A stretch of 64,000 nucleotides of DNA. Origin: Desulfobacterales bacterium (GTDB lineage: Bacteria > Desulfobacterota > Desulfobacteria > Desulfobacterales > Desulfosalsimonadaceae). Both the position numbers and the translations under genes were made by a program. The stretch's first letter is position 1. Every line of letters begins with the position of its first letter. The notes below the pieces were generated by a model, which was not told where the DNA came from, made no database searches, and worked only from the letters and a program-made list of their open reading frames with translations. Of this stretch, positions 9,141 through 17,804 are shown piece after piece. The stretch covers positions 248,001 to 312,000 of the forward strand of contig JAXHNP010000003.1 of NCBI GenBank assembly GCA_034520365.1. Reading direction: 5' to 3'.

Positions 9141-9203
9141 CCTAATACCCTACACCCTACACCTTATACCTTATACCTTATACCCAACACCCTACACCTA
9201 TAT
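9141..9203. repeat. heptanucleotide tandem repeat CCYTAYA, nine units
   Basis: Nine imperfect 7-base units (CCTAATA, CCCTACA twice, CCTTATA three times, CCCAACA, CCCTACA, CCTATAT) fill the gap right up to the stop codon of the acyl-CoA ligase gene. Four similar units occur at 11101-11130. Confidence 0.65.
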
Positions 9204-9204
9204 T

Positions 9205-10815
9205 CTATGCCACCTTCCGATCCCGGCCTTTCCATTCCTTGTCGCGCAGTTTGAACTTCTGGATTTTGCCGGTGGCGGTTTTTGGCAGATCACAGAACTC
9301 CACGATCTTGGGCGCCTTAAACCGGGCCAGGTGCTCTTTACAGAAGGCGATAATGTCTTCGGCCGCGGCGCTGCTTCCGGGCTTTAAGGTCACAAAGGCC
9401 TTGGGCACCTCCCCCCATTTTTCATGGGGCGTTGAGACCACGGCCGCCTCCAGGACTTCCGGATGCTTGTAAAGGGTGTTCTCCACCTCCACGGTGGAAA
9501 TATTTTCACCGCCGCTGATAATGATATCTTTTTTCCGGTCCATGATCTGGATATAGCCGTCCGGGTGCCTTACCGCCAAATCTCCGCTGTGAAACCATCC
9601 GCCGTCAAACGCCTCCCGGGTGGCCGCCTCATCCTTATAGTAGCCCAGCATCACATTGTTTCCCCGCATCACGATCTCGCCGATGGTTTGCCCGTCCCGG
9701 GGCACCGGTTCATAGGTTTTGGGATCTACCACATCCGCATACATGGCATTGATATAGGGCACCCCCTGCCGGGCTTTGATGGTGGCCCGCTCTTCTGCTG
9801 ACCGCTCATTCCACCTGGGCTGCCAGGTACAGATGGTGTGCGGCCCGTAAACTTCGGTCAGCCCGTAGCACTGAATCACCTCGGCGCCGGAGGCCTCCAT
9901 ATTCTGAATCACCTGGGGGGCGGGGGGCGCACCGGCCGTATTGATATTAAGCCTGTGGCTCAGCTTGATATCGTTCTCCTCCAAATAGCCGGACAGACCG
10001 ATCAGAACAGTGGGCGCAGCGCACAGGTGGGTGACCTGCTCCTTTTCGATGAGATCATAAATCACCGCCGGCTCGACTTTGCGCAGACATACATTTGTCG
10101 CCCCCACAGCCGCCACGGCCCATGTATAGCACCACCCGTTGCAGTGAAACATGGGAAGCGTCCAGAGATAAATCGAATCCGGATCCAGGTTGAATTCGAT
10201 GATCTCGCCCATGGCGTTTAGGTAAGCGCCGCGGTGATGATACATCACCCCCTTGGGTTTGCCGGTGGTGCCGCTGGTGTAATTCAGAGTGAGCACATCG
10301 CGTTCATCGCTTACCTCGCAGGGAACCGGTTCGTCTGAGCCGGTCTCCAGAAATTCCTCGTAGCTCATGCCGTCAAGCGGCCGCTCATCGGACACATCAC
10401 AGATATTGACAAACTGCTCCACAGACTCGAGTTCATCCAGGATCGGCGAAAGCAGCCCGGCAAACTGGTTGTCTGCAACCACCACTTTGGCTTCGGAATG
10501 ATTCAGAATATAGGCGATCTCAGGCGATGAAAGCCGGATGTTCACCGTGACCAGCGCCGCCCCGATCATGGGCACGGCAAAATGCGCCTCAAGTACCGGC
10601 GGAATATTCGGGGCCACGAATGCCACCTTATCGCCCTTTTTCACGCCAGCCGCCTTTAGGGCGCTGGCCAATCGGTTAATGCGGGCATAAAACTCCGCAT
10701 ACGTATACCGCGTATCCCCGTGGATGATGGCGGTTTTGTCCCGAAACACATCAGCGGATCGCCAGATGAATTTTACCGGGGAGAGCACATCATAATTCAC
10801 ACTATCCTGGTTCAT
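9205..10815 (-). CDS. acyl-CoA synthetase (AMP-forming fatty acid-CoA ligase)
   Basis: 536 residues, full length for the ANL adenylating family. The phosphate-binding loop YTSGTTGKPKG is at about 179-189, the adenine motif QCYGLTEVYGP near the middle, then GWFHSGDLAV and the hinge DRKKDIIISGGENIS, and the C-terminal catalytic lysine in PKTATGKIQKFKL. It activates a carboxylic acid to its CoA thioester via an acyl adenylate in the cytoplasm; the sequence style is that of medium/long-chain or aromatic acid ligases and the exact substrate cannot be read. AGGAGG lies 8 bases before the ATG. It is a single gene on the minus strand. Confidence 0.9.
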   Translation of the reverse strand: MNQDSVNYDVLSPVKFIWRSADVFRDKTAIIHGDTRYTYAEFYARINRLASALKAAGVKKGDKVAFVAPNIPPVLEAHFAVPMIGAALVTVNIRLSSPEIAYILNHSEAKVVVADNQFAGLLSPILDELESVEQFVNICDVSDERPLDGMSYEEFLETGSDEPVPCEVSDERDVLTLNYTSGTTGKPKGVMYHHRGAYLNAMGEIIEFNLDPDSIYLWTLPMFHCNGWCYTWAVAAVGATNVCLRKVEPAVIYDLIEKEQVTHLCAAPTVLIGLSGYLEENDIKLSHRLNINTAGAPPAPQVIQNMEASGAEVIQCYGLTEVYGPHTICTWQPRWNERSAEERATIKARQGVPYINAMYADVVDPKTYEPVPRDGQTIGEIVMRGNNVMLGYYKDEAATREAFDGGWFHSGDLAVRHPDGYIQIMDRKKDIIISGGENISTVEVENTLYKHPEVLEAAVVSTPHEKWGEVPKAFVTLKPGSSAAAEDIIAFCKEHLARFKAPKIVEFCDLPKTATGKIQKFKLRDKEWKGRDRKVA

Positions 10816-11005
10816 AACCTATTCCTCCTAATCCAGATGATGGCCGCATCGCGTCATCCGTTTCTTCATCTGCTCGGAATAATCCGAGTTCGCTTTTACC
10901 AGCAGAATTTCCATTGAAAGTATTCCCCCCGGGCCGTGCGCCCGGGACCGAGCTAAAAATAACTTTAAAGGCACTGAGGCACGGTAAATTTGTTCTATCT
11001 ATTTT

Positions 11006-11079
11006 TCGGCGGGCACGGTGGCCCGCCCTACGAATGGGGAAAAACCCGATTCATCGTAGGGTCGGCCACCGTGCCGACC
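11006..11079. repeat. palindromic GGCGGGCACGGTGGCCCGCC-type repeat
   Basis: CGGCGGGCACGGTGGCCCGCCCTACGAAT-like left arm pairs with ATTCATCGTAGGGTCGGCCACCGTGCCGACC-like right arm around an A-rich centre (arms imperfect). This type of GC-rich palindrome is dispersed through many bacterial genomes and is not coding. Confidence 0.55.
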
Positions 11080-11100
11080 ATAAATTCTTGATTTCATTAA

Positions 11101-11130
11101 CCTTACACCTTAAACCCTATACCTTAAACC
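11101..11130. repeat. heptanucleotide repeat CCTTAMA, four units
   Basis: CCTTACA, CCTTAAA, CCCTATA, CCTTAAA in a row, the same 7-base pattern as at 9141-9203. Confidence 0.5.
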
Positions 11131-11370
11131 GTGAAGTTACTTAGAAGGGCCTTTACGACTTAACCATCACAATAATTACCCCTATTCTTTACAAGTCCCA
11201 TGCCAAGAGGTAGAACGAATATAAGTTAATGATTTTTCTTATTAATTTAAAAAATTTGAAAAACAGGAGGGATGCTATAAACGGGTTCGATCGTTCTCAA
11301 AAAGATGCATATGGCAGGTTTACTTACTGAGATTAATGGAAAAAAAATTTTGGGTATTATCGTTCTCAAT

Positions 11371-13131
11371 TCAGGATCGATCAAGCCCATATTTTTTCAT
11401 TTTTTTATACAGGGTGCGGCGGTTGACGCCAAGGCGGTCGGCCGCCCGGCCCCGATGCCACTTGGTATTTTCAAGGGCTGAAAGGATCAGATCCTTCTCA
11501 TAACCCGCCAGCGCCGTATCCAGCTCAACCGGCGCATCCATTGGCGGCGGGGCCTGGCCGGATTCGGGCGATCTCAGGATATCAAACTGGTGCAGGGTAA
11601 AATACCGATGCAGGGCATTCTGCAGCTCCCGCACGTTGCCCGGCCAGTCATAACAGTAAATGGCATCCATGATTTCTCCGGTAATCGGCGGAAGCTCGGA
11701 ATCCGCCGGATAGCTCTGCCGAAAATGCTCCACCAAGAGGGACAGGTCCTCTTTGCGCTCGCGCAGGGGCGGCAGATGAATCGGGATCACATGGATCCGG
11801 TAAAAAAAATCCTCCCGCATGCCGCCGGATTTAACCAGTTCGCGAAGCTTGCGGTGGGTAGCCCCGATAAACCGAATATGGGGATATTGCGGCTGGGTCG
11901 CCCCGACCGGCGTATATCCATGGCCTTCAAGAACCCGAAGCAGCTTAACCTGCATGTTAAGGCCAATCTCGCCCAGTTCATCCAGAAAAAGGGTGCCCCC
12001 GTCTGCCAGCGCCAGATAGCCGTGCTTGTCCCGTCCCGCGCCGGTGAAGGCCCCCTTTTTATATCCAAAAAACTCGCTTTCAAGCAGTGTTTCCGGGATC
12101 GCCCCGCAGTTGACCACCACGAACGGTTCATGCTGCCGGTCGCTGTTTTCGTGAATCGCCTTGGCCACTAGCTCCTTGCCGGTGCCGGATTCCCCGTAAA
12201 TGATGATATTGGCATCTGTGGCCGCGGCATTTAATATCAGGTCATATACCGCCTGCATGGGCTGGCTCTTGCCGATGATGTCCCCGAACCGGAAACGCTC
12301 CCGCATGGAGGATTTAAGCCGCACATTTTCCTTGCGCAAATAGGCCGCCCGCTCGGCAAGGGCCCTTTCCTCCCGCTTTCGCTTGGTGATATCAATCACC
12401 AGGGCTTCCAGCTGGCTCACCGCATCACCCCCCTCATATATCGGAGAAAGGATGGCCTCATACCAGCGCCCGTCCATGGGGTGCTCAAATTCGACTCGCT
12501 CGGTTCCGCCGCCGAAAACAGACTTCTGACTGCACCAGGAACATGGTTGGCTCAGCCCATACAGGGCCTCATGGCATCGCTCGCCCGTGGCATCCCGGCC
12601 GATCTTGTCGATGAGCCCCCGGTTCATAAATGTAATCCGCAGCTCATGGTCACAGATATAGATATCGCCCTGAACCGCCTCAATGATGGTACGCAGCTTG
12701 GCCTCGCTTTCCTTAAGCGCCTTTTCCGTGTGCTTAAGGGAGGTAATATCCATAAACGAGGCAATGCTGAGCCTGCCATCCGGCAGCATCCCCACCTTCA
12801 TAAATATATGGCGGAGCTCACCGGCCCGGTTATACACCCGGCATTCATATTCGGCCGGCGCCGCTTCGTCTCCTTGTCTTCGGGCATAGTGGTAGGCCTG
12901 CATCCGCTCCAGATCCTCCGGGGCGACAAACGCCGACCATTTCATGCGGTTCTCGATTTCCTGCTTGGAATAGCCGGAAAGCTTCTCAAACTCGGCATTG
13001 GCCATGGCGATGGTCATATCCGGCTCGATAATAATGGAGGCCGCCCCGGATTTTTCAAATGCGCTCAGGTAATGCGTCTGATTCCGGCCGCGATTGGCTG
13101 CTTCATGGGTATTTTTATTGGACTCCGCCAT
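11371..13131 (-). CDS. sigma54-dependent transcriptional activator with two PAS domains
   Basis: 586 residues. Two N-terminal PAS sensor domains (about 22-130 and 140-255, the second ending in an ITKRKREE linker and a short coiled coil), then a sigma54 AAA+ domain (about 283-515) with Walker A GESGTGKE, the sigma54-contacting GAFTGA loop intact, Walker B GTLFLDELGE and the arginine-finger region FFYRIHVIPIHLPPLRER, then a Fis-type helix-turn-helix (GRAADRLGVNRRTLYKKMKK) at the end. No receiver domain, so it senses a small ligand or redox state directly through PAS; the second PAS has a CSWC pair that might bind metal or respond to redox. The target genes are unknown. Confidence 0.93.
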   Translation of the reverse strand: MAESNKNTHEAANRGRNQTHYLSAFEKSGAASIIIEPDMTIAMANAEFEKLSGYSKQEIENRMKWSAFVAPEDLERMQAYHYARRQGDEAAPAEYECRVYNRAGELRHIFMKVGMLPDGRLSIASFMDITSLKHTEKALKESEAKLRTIIEAVQGDIYICDHELRITFMNRGLIDKIGRDATGERCHEALYGLSQPCSWCSQKSVFGGGTERVEFEHPMDGRWYEAILSPIYEGGDAVSQLEALVIDITKRKREERALAERAAYLRKENVRLKSSMRERFRFGDIIGKSQPMQAVYDLILNAAATDANIIIYGESGTGKELVAKAIHENSDRQHEPFVVVNCGAIPETLLESEFFGYKKGAFTGAGRDKHGYLALADGGTLFLDELGEIGLNMQVKLLRVLEGHGYTPVGATQPQYPHIRFIGATHRKLRELVKSGGMREDFFYRIHVIPIHLPPLRERKEDLSLLVEHFRQSYPADSELPPITGEIMDAIYCYDWPGNVRELQNALHRYFTLHQFDILRSPESGQAPPPMDAPVELDTALAGYEKDLILSALENTKWHRGRAADRLGVNRRTLYKKMKKYGLDRS

Positions 13132-13212
13132 TTATCACCTTTTTTCAGTGCCCATCAGTGCCCAGCCGACTGGGCCGATCCCGGAGATTCTGCCGTTTCA
13201 TCCGCTGAGCGC

Positions 13213-14454
13213 TCATGGCCTCCCATAACAGCCGCCCCCCCCTCTTATGGTAAAGTAGGTATACTGCCGAATAATCCGGAATGCCGCAAGTTTTATTGCC
13301 ATCCCGGAATCTCTGATTGTCAAAGCAGGGACCTGCTTGGTTTTCGGTGAAAACGGAATCCGGATCAGGGTCCAGTATGCCGGAAGCGTCTGCCAGGCCC
13401 GGGTATCCGGCTCTTCCAGCACAAAAAAAGCAACCCGGATAAGGGCCTCCAGAAACGCATCATCGATATTCTGCGAGATCGCCTCCTTGGCCACCACCCG
13501 GGCGGTTTCTTTGGCAATAATTTGGGCGGCCCGCTCTTTGAGCGAAGCTTTTAGCACATGGGCAAGATCTGTTTTAACCCGAAGGCCGTCCATTTTCCCG
13601 CAAGCCCCGTAAATAATAGGGGCCTGATAGGCACGGGTCCGCTTCCTGTAGGTGGCGAAAGAAAACCGAATGGAGGGCGGGACTACGATATTCTGCGGGA
13701 TCTTGACCGGCGAGCGGCCCTGGCTGACAAAAAGGATCACCGCCGGCCCCGGCCCGTATTCGAGAGCCTGGCGCTGTGCGGGGGAAAGATGCTTTTCATA
13801 CTTTGCCGCCTCATCCGAAAACCCCAGCCGACGGGCAAGCATCACCAGGCGGTCCGCCACCGGCGCGGGGTCGCCCAGCGCCCTGGCGAGCTTCTTGTAC
13901 TCGATATAGGCGCCGTTTACCTCTCCGTTGGCTTCAAAGCAGTGCGCGATAAGCGCGCGGGTAAAATAGGCGCCCGCCAGGGCGTCCGGATAAGCATCAA
14001 AGACCTCCAGGGCCTGTTTGGCCTCAACCATGGCATCCTCCGGGTCATGGCTCAACAGGTAGTTCATCATCAGGTAGGTATGCACCCACAGTCGCTCGGC
14101 ATACTCACCCTTATAATTGGTCAGCCGCTCAGAGGTAACCAGAGATCCGGCCTGACGGCTGGCACTGATGACCTCCTGACGGTCAATCAGATCCGCAGCC
14201 TGCCGGAGCATCCGTATGCTTTGGGCATAATCCTTCTGATGATGAAGGATGACCCCCTTTTCCATAAAATAAAGCAGCCGGTCCCGCCGGGAGACCTCTG
14301 CTTCATCTTCAAGCACTTGAACGGCATAATCCAGCCGGCCGTCATAGAAAGACTGCCGGGCGAGCTGTAGCTTACCTGAGGCGCACCCGCCTGCCGTCAG
14401 CAGGAGCAGGCAGACGAGTGCCGCCAGGCGCCTTTTAAAGCCCCGATTCTGCAT
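13213..14454 (-). CDS. COG3014-like lipoprotein with helical repeats
   Basis: 413 residues. A lipoprotein signal is clear (LAALVCLLLLTAGGCASG, cysteine near residue 24). The following ~200 residues are TPR-like helical repeats (ARQSFYDGRLDYAVQVLEDEA, EAKQALEVFDAYPDALAG), then a beta-rich part with KIPQNIVVPPSIRFSFATY. Proteins of this kind are encoded beside LpoB-like lipoproteins, as here: it starts 12 bases after the lpoB-like gene in the same direction. Likely an envelope lipoprotein linked to peptidoglycan synthesis; precise role unknown. Confidence 0.75.
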   Translation of the reverse strand: MQNRGFKRRLAALVCLLLLTAGGCASGKLQLARQSFYDGRLDYAVQVLEDEAEVSRRDRLLYFMEKGVILHHQKDYAQSIRMLRQAADLIDRQEVISASRQAGSLVTSERLTNYKGEYAERLWVHTYLMMNYLLSHDPEDAMVEAKQALEVFDAYPDALAGAYFTRALIAHCFEANGEVNGAYIEYKKLARALGDPAPVADRLVMLARRLGFSDEAAKYEKHLSPAQRQALEYGPGPAVILFVSQGRSPVKIPQNIVVPPSIRFSFATYRKRTRAYQAPIIYGACGKMDGLRVKTDLAHVLKASLKERAAQIIAKETARVVAKEAISQNIDDAFLEALIRVAFFVLEEPDTRAWQTLPAYWTLIRIPFSPKTKQVPALTIRDSGMAIKLAAFRIIRQYTYFTIRGGGGCYGRP

Positions 14455-14466
14455 ATATTTAAATCA

Positions 14467-15084
14467 CTACCAGCCGATAAAGGGCTTGGCCGCTTCGCGC
14501 ACAATTTCCACACTTTCAGTCCACTCAATAAGACCCGTCTCCAGATCCGTAAGCTCCAGGGTCAGGCTGTAATACTGAAGGGTTCTCCGCTTCAGCCGCA
14601 TCTGCTTGGGCTGTTTTTTCTTGATCGAGCGCAGGGTGCCGGTCAGCATATACTCCGCGCCCACCTGCCGGGACCGCTTGATCCGGGTTTCCGGACTGAC
14701 ATTGCCGCTGTATTGATACCCCAGTTCCTTTTGAATACTCTGGCGCTGGGTTTTATTGACAAACCGGGCCTTGCCCGTGGCCAGGATCTCCTGCCGGATG
14801 TCATCGGTAATGCCGCTGGTATCAATATGCTGGCTGGTCCGGTTGGCCACATCATAGACCACGATCACTGGACGCCCCTCCCGGCAGCACAGCGGGGGCT
14901 TATTGGCCAGTGAGGTGACCAGTTCGTCCACAATCACCTTTTTATCCGTAAAATCATAGGCTTCATCATAATGGATGTCTGCCTCCGGCGATATATCCCG
15001 GGTGGTGGCCCGGCAGCCGGCAATGAGCACGGCGCACAGGCAGACAATTATATAAAGCCGCCATTTCCTCAACTGGATAATCAT
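14467..15084 (-). CDS. LpoB-like penicillin-binding protein activator lipoprotein
   Basis: 205 residues. The start at 15084 is chosen because GAAAGGAAGG precedes it and the lipobox LIAGC follows a hydrophobic stretch within 25 residues; the longer reading frame upstream only translates a repeat. The body has the LpoB/TolB-N-like fold signature: VYDVANRTSQHIDTSGITDDIRQEIL, ARFVNKTQRQSIQKEL, GAEYMLTGTLRSI and LTLELTDLETGLIEW. LpoB proteins are outer-membrane lipoproteins that activate bifunctional peptidoglycan synthases. It heads a two-gene unit with the COG3014-like gene. Confidence 0.8.
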   Translation of the reverse strand: MIIQLRKWRLYIIVCLCAVLIAGCRATTRDISPEADIHYDEAYDFTDKKVIVDELVTSLANKPPLCCREGRPVIVVYDVANRTSQHIDTSGITDDIRQEILATGKARFVNKTQRQSIQKELGYQYSGNVSPETRIKRSRQVGAEYMLTGTLRSIKKKQPKQMRLKRRTLQYYSLTLELTDLETGLIEWTESVEIVREAAKPFIGW

Positions 15085-15172
15085 TTGTTGCCTTCCTTTC
15101 CTAAAATATTGATGGCTTCGCAATGAGCGATTTATTCCGCCGCGACGGTATTTTTGCAGAAAGTAACTTTTG

Positions 15173-15277
15173 ATTCGTACTCGTAATCGTACTCGTACTC
15201 GTGCTCGTACTCGTAATCGGCCTTTAAATTTCCCGAGTACGATTACGAGCACGAGTACCGTCCCGCTCATGCGGGAC
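15173..15277. repeat. hexamer-based inverted repeat of the CTCGTAATCG family, copy 2, with adjacent hairpin
   Basis: A run of TCGTAC/TCGTAA/TCGTGC hexamers (about 15175-15220) is followed by CCTTTAAATTTCCC and then the inverted form CGAGTACGATTACGAGCACG (to 15258). A separate perfect hairpin GTCCCGC-TCAT-GCGGGAC follows at 15260-15277. Same centre and arms as the copy at 9072-9121. Confidence 0.6.
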
Positions 15278-15436
15278 TGAGTACGATCAGCTCCTTGAAA
15301 ACGATGATTAAAATAAATGTTAACTCAAAGCGCTTTGATCAAGCAAGCATTTCAAAACGAATTCTGTTTGCTTGCCCTAAAATTATTTGTTATGAATAAC
15401 CACTCTTTTCTGGATAAAGTATAACAGGCGGAAATA

Positions 15437-16837
15437 ATGAATCAATCAAGTTTTACTGAAAACCTCACCAACAAGGTGTGGAAATTTTTTGCCTCCGTGA
15501 AACTCTCTGTGGTGGTGCTGCTCGCTTTGGCGGCCACCTCGGTCATCGGTACCATCATACCCCAGAACGCCAGTCCGATGATGTATCTGCAGAGGTATGG
15601 AGAGACCCTTTACAGCATCTTCAACGCACTGGACTTTTTTGATATGTACCATGCGTGGTGGTTTCAGCTGCTGATGGGGCTGTTGACCATCAATATCATC
15701 ATCTGCTCCATTGAGCGGCTGTCCAAAACCTGGAAAATCATCTTTCCCAAAAAGATCAATTTTCAGGCCAATCGATTTCGCAAATCGCCGAATCGAGTGG
15801 AATGGACGGCGGATGCAAAACCGAATGGGCTGAAAACTCCCTATAAATCCTATCTCGCCAGACACTACCGGCACATCACTACCCAGGAAACCGACAGCGG
15901 CCTGCTGATATTCGGCGAGAAGGGCCGCTGGACGCGGCTGGGCGTCTATGCCGTGCATTTCAGCATCCTGCTTCTCGTCATCGGCGGACTGATCGGCTCC
16001 TTTTTCGGCTTTGAAGGGTTTGCCAATGTGCCCGAGGGGAAAAGCGTTCAGCAGATATCCCTGAGAAACCAGGATGAGCAAAAAAGGCTGCCCTTTGCCA
16101 TCCGCTGCGACGACTTTTCCATCAGCCACTATGACTCCGGCATGCCCAAGGAATACCGTTCCTCGGTTGCCATCCTAAATGACGGGGAGGTCGTCCATAA
16201 GGCCGACATCCGGGTCAACGATCCGCTGCGCTACCAGGGCATCAATATCTTTCAATCCAGCTACGGCCGCACACCCGGGGAAAAGTTTACGGTGGTGTTT
16301 ACGGATCCGGAATCCGGCATGACCTATGAAAAACAGGGCGCTATAGGGGCTCGCATCCCCATGCCGTCGGATAAAGGCACCCTGGTGGTCGAAGATTTCC
16401 GGAGTAACTTTAATTTCCGCGGCCACAACATCGGGGATTCCTTTATCTGCCGAACCATCCCCCCGGAAAAACAGCCTGATCCGGAAACCGGGAATTTCTT
16501 TGTCCTTCCGCTTAACCACCCGCGCTTTGACCGGATGCGGGGCGGGGATTTTGCGATTTCGGTCAAAGATATTGAATTCGGCTATTATACGGGGCTGCAG
16601 GTTACCCGGGATCCCGGTGTGCCGGTGGTATATGCGGGGTTTATCCTCATTATCATCGGCTGCTACATTACCTTTTTTATGTTGCATAAGCAGGTTTGCG
16701 TGGAGCTTGCGGAAAAAAACGGTCAGACGCAGGTCATGCTGGCCTGTGTGTCCGGCAAGAACCGGCCGGGCATGAAAGCGGCCGCCCGTCGACTGGCCGG
16801 GCAGCTGAAAAATATGCAAAATACCGATGAAAGGTAA
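15437..16837 (+). CDS. resB: cytochrome c biogenesis protein ResB
   Basis: 466 residues. Transmembrane segments near residues 20-42, 68-92 and 175-195, a long periplasmic domain, and a last helix near 395-415 (VPVVYAGFILIIIGCYITFF), which is the ResB/Ccs1 layout of System II. The segment GTIIPQNASPMMYLQRYGETLYSIFNALDFFDMYHAWWF is typical. With CcsA, encoded 3 bases downstream, it moves haem across the membrane and attaches it to CxxCH motifs of apocytochromes such as QrcA and the octaheme protein. Confidence 0.9.
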   Translation: MNQSSFTENLTNKVWKFFASVKLSVVVLLALAATSVIGTIIPQNASPMMYLQRYGETLYSIFNALDFFDMYHAWWFQLLMGLLTINIIICSIERLSKTWKIIFPKKINFQANRFRKSPNRVEWTADAKPNGLKTPYKSYLARHYRHITTQETDSGLLIFGEKGRWTRLGVYAVHFSILLLVIGGLIGSFFGFEGFANVPEGKSVQQISLRNQDEQKRLPFAIRCDDFSISHYDSGMPKEYRSSVAILNDGEVVHKADIRVNDPLRYQGINIFQSSYGRTPGEKFTVVFTDPESGMTYEKQGAIGARIPMPSDKGTLVVEDFRSNFNFRGHNIGDSFICRTIPPEKQPDPETGNFFVLPLNHPRFDRMRGGDFAISVKDIEFGYYTGLQVTRDPGVPVVYAGFILIIIGCYITFFMLHKQVCVELAEKNGQTQVMLACVSGKNRPGMKAAARRLAGQLKNMQNTDER

Positions 16838-16840
16838 CCC

Positions 16841-17674
16841 ATGATAACCAGTTCAGGTTTGTTTTCAATTATTACATTTATTTATGGGCTGGCTGTCCTT
16901 CTGTATATCAGTGCCTGGATATTTAAAAAGGAACTGCCCGGAAAACTGGCCACTGCGGCCACAATTACCGCGGTGACCGGGAATTTGATCGGGATTATCC
17001 TTCGCTGGATCGAATCCTACCAGATGGGCTACGGCCATGCCCCGCTATCCAATCTCTATGAATCCCTGGTGTTTTTTGCCTTCTGCATCGCCGCCTTGTA
17101 CCTGTTTCTAGAATTTCGCTATAAACTCCGGATTATCGGCGTGGTGGCAAGCCCCATCTCTTTTCTGGCTATGGCCTATGCGTCGCTGCCCAAAGTGAAC
17201 AGCAGCATTGAACCCTTAATCCCCGCGCTCCAGAGCAATTGGCTGATCGCGCACGTGATTACCTGTTTTATCGGCTATGCCGCTTTCGCCGTGGCCTTTG
17301 GCATCAGCCTCCTCTATTTTATCAAAGCCGGCCGCGATCATCAGACGGGCGGGGTTGCCGGAAAAATTCCCCATGTGGACATGTTAGATGAGCTGACCCA
17401 TCAGATGGTCATGTTCGGATTTCTCTTCCTTTCGGCAGGGATCATCACCGGCGCGGTATGGGCCAATCAGGCCTGGGGCCGGTACTGGGGATGGGACCCG
17501 AAGGAGACCTGGTCGCTTATCACCTGGCTCATCTATGCATCCCTTTTGCATGCCCGGATGATGCGGGGCTGGACCGGCAAAAAGATTGCAGTCCTCTGCT
17601 GCGCGGGTTTCCTGGCGGTAATCTTTACCTATTTCGGCGTCAACCTGCTTCCGGGATTGCATAGTTATCAGTAA
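16841..17674 (+). CDS. ccsA: cytochrome c biogenesis protein CcsA/ResC
   Basis: 277 residues with eight predicted membrane helices. The haem-handling WWD motif is present as WGRYWGWDPKETWSLITWL near residue 212, flanked by histidines in other helices (HVITCFIGYAAFA, LLHARMMRGW), as in the CcsA family. It forms the System II synthetase with ResB. It starts 3 bases after the resB stop, so translational coupling is likely, and the qrc operon follows on the same strand. Confidence 0.93.
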   Translation: MITSSGLFSIITFIYGLAVLLYISAWIFKKELPGKLATAATITAVTGNLIGIILRWIESYQMGYGHAPLSNLYESLVFFAFCIAALYLFLEFRYKLRIIGVVASPISFLAMAYASLPKVNSSIEPLIPALQSNWLIAHVITCFIGYAAFAVAFGISLLYFIKAGRDHQTGGVAGKIPHVDMLDELTHQMVMFGFLFLSAGIITGAVWANQAWGRYWGWDPKETWSLITWLIYASLLHARMMRGWTGKKIAVLCCAGFLAVIFTYFGVNLLPGLHSYQ

Positions 17675-17687
17675 TTTGACATTTTTA

Positions 17688-17716
17688 TTGACATCCGGCT
17701 TCAAAATAGATATCCA
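17688..17716 (+). promoter_or_regulatory. possible sigma70 promoter for the qrc operon
   Basis: TTGACA at 17688-17693, 17-base spacer, TATCCA at 17711-17716. The -35 is perfect and the -10 weak. A second TTGACA lies 12 bases earlier. The qrcA start is about 90 bases downstream. Confidence 0.4.
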
Positions 17717-17804
17717 ATTTTTCTTTAAATATAATAAACGCAAATGGATATGCATGGATCAATACGGGGATAATCACACATCAACGTAGCATAACGGAGT
17801 ATTC

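Larger units (their letters stand above)
10816..11370. other. intergenic stretch with repeats, no gene seen
   Basis: No convincing coding region. It holds a palindromic repeat at 11006-11079, a short heptamer run at 11101-11130 and AT-rich sequence from about 11215 to 11370, including two copies of ATCGTTCTCAA (near 11289 and 11358). The upstream signals of the acyl-CoA ligase gene (minus strand) should lie near 10830-10900. Confidence 0.6.

Noticed and set aside
11145-11370. Sigma54-type promoter near TGGCAGGTTTACTTAC (about 11312)
   Set aside because: The -12 element does not match TTGC and no gene follows in that direction.
15085-15270. N-terminal extension of the LpoB-like protein rich in Val/Leu/Arg
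   Set aside because: It is the translation of the hexamer repeat; the lipoprotein signal and ribosome-binding site place the start at 15084.
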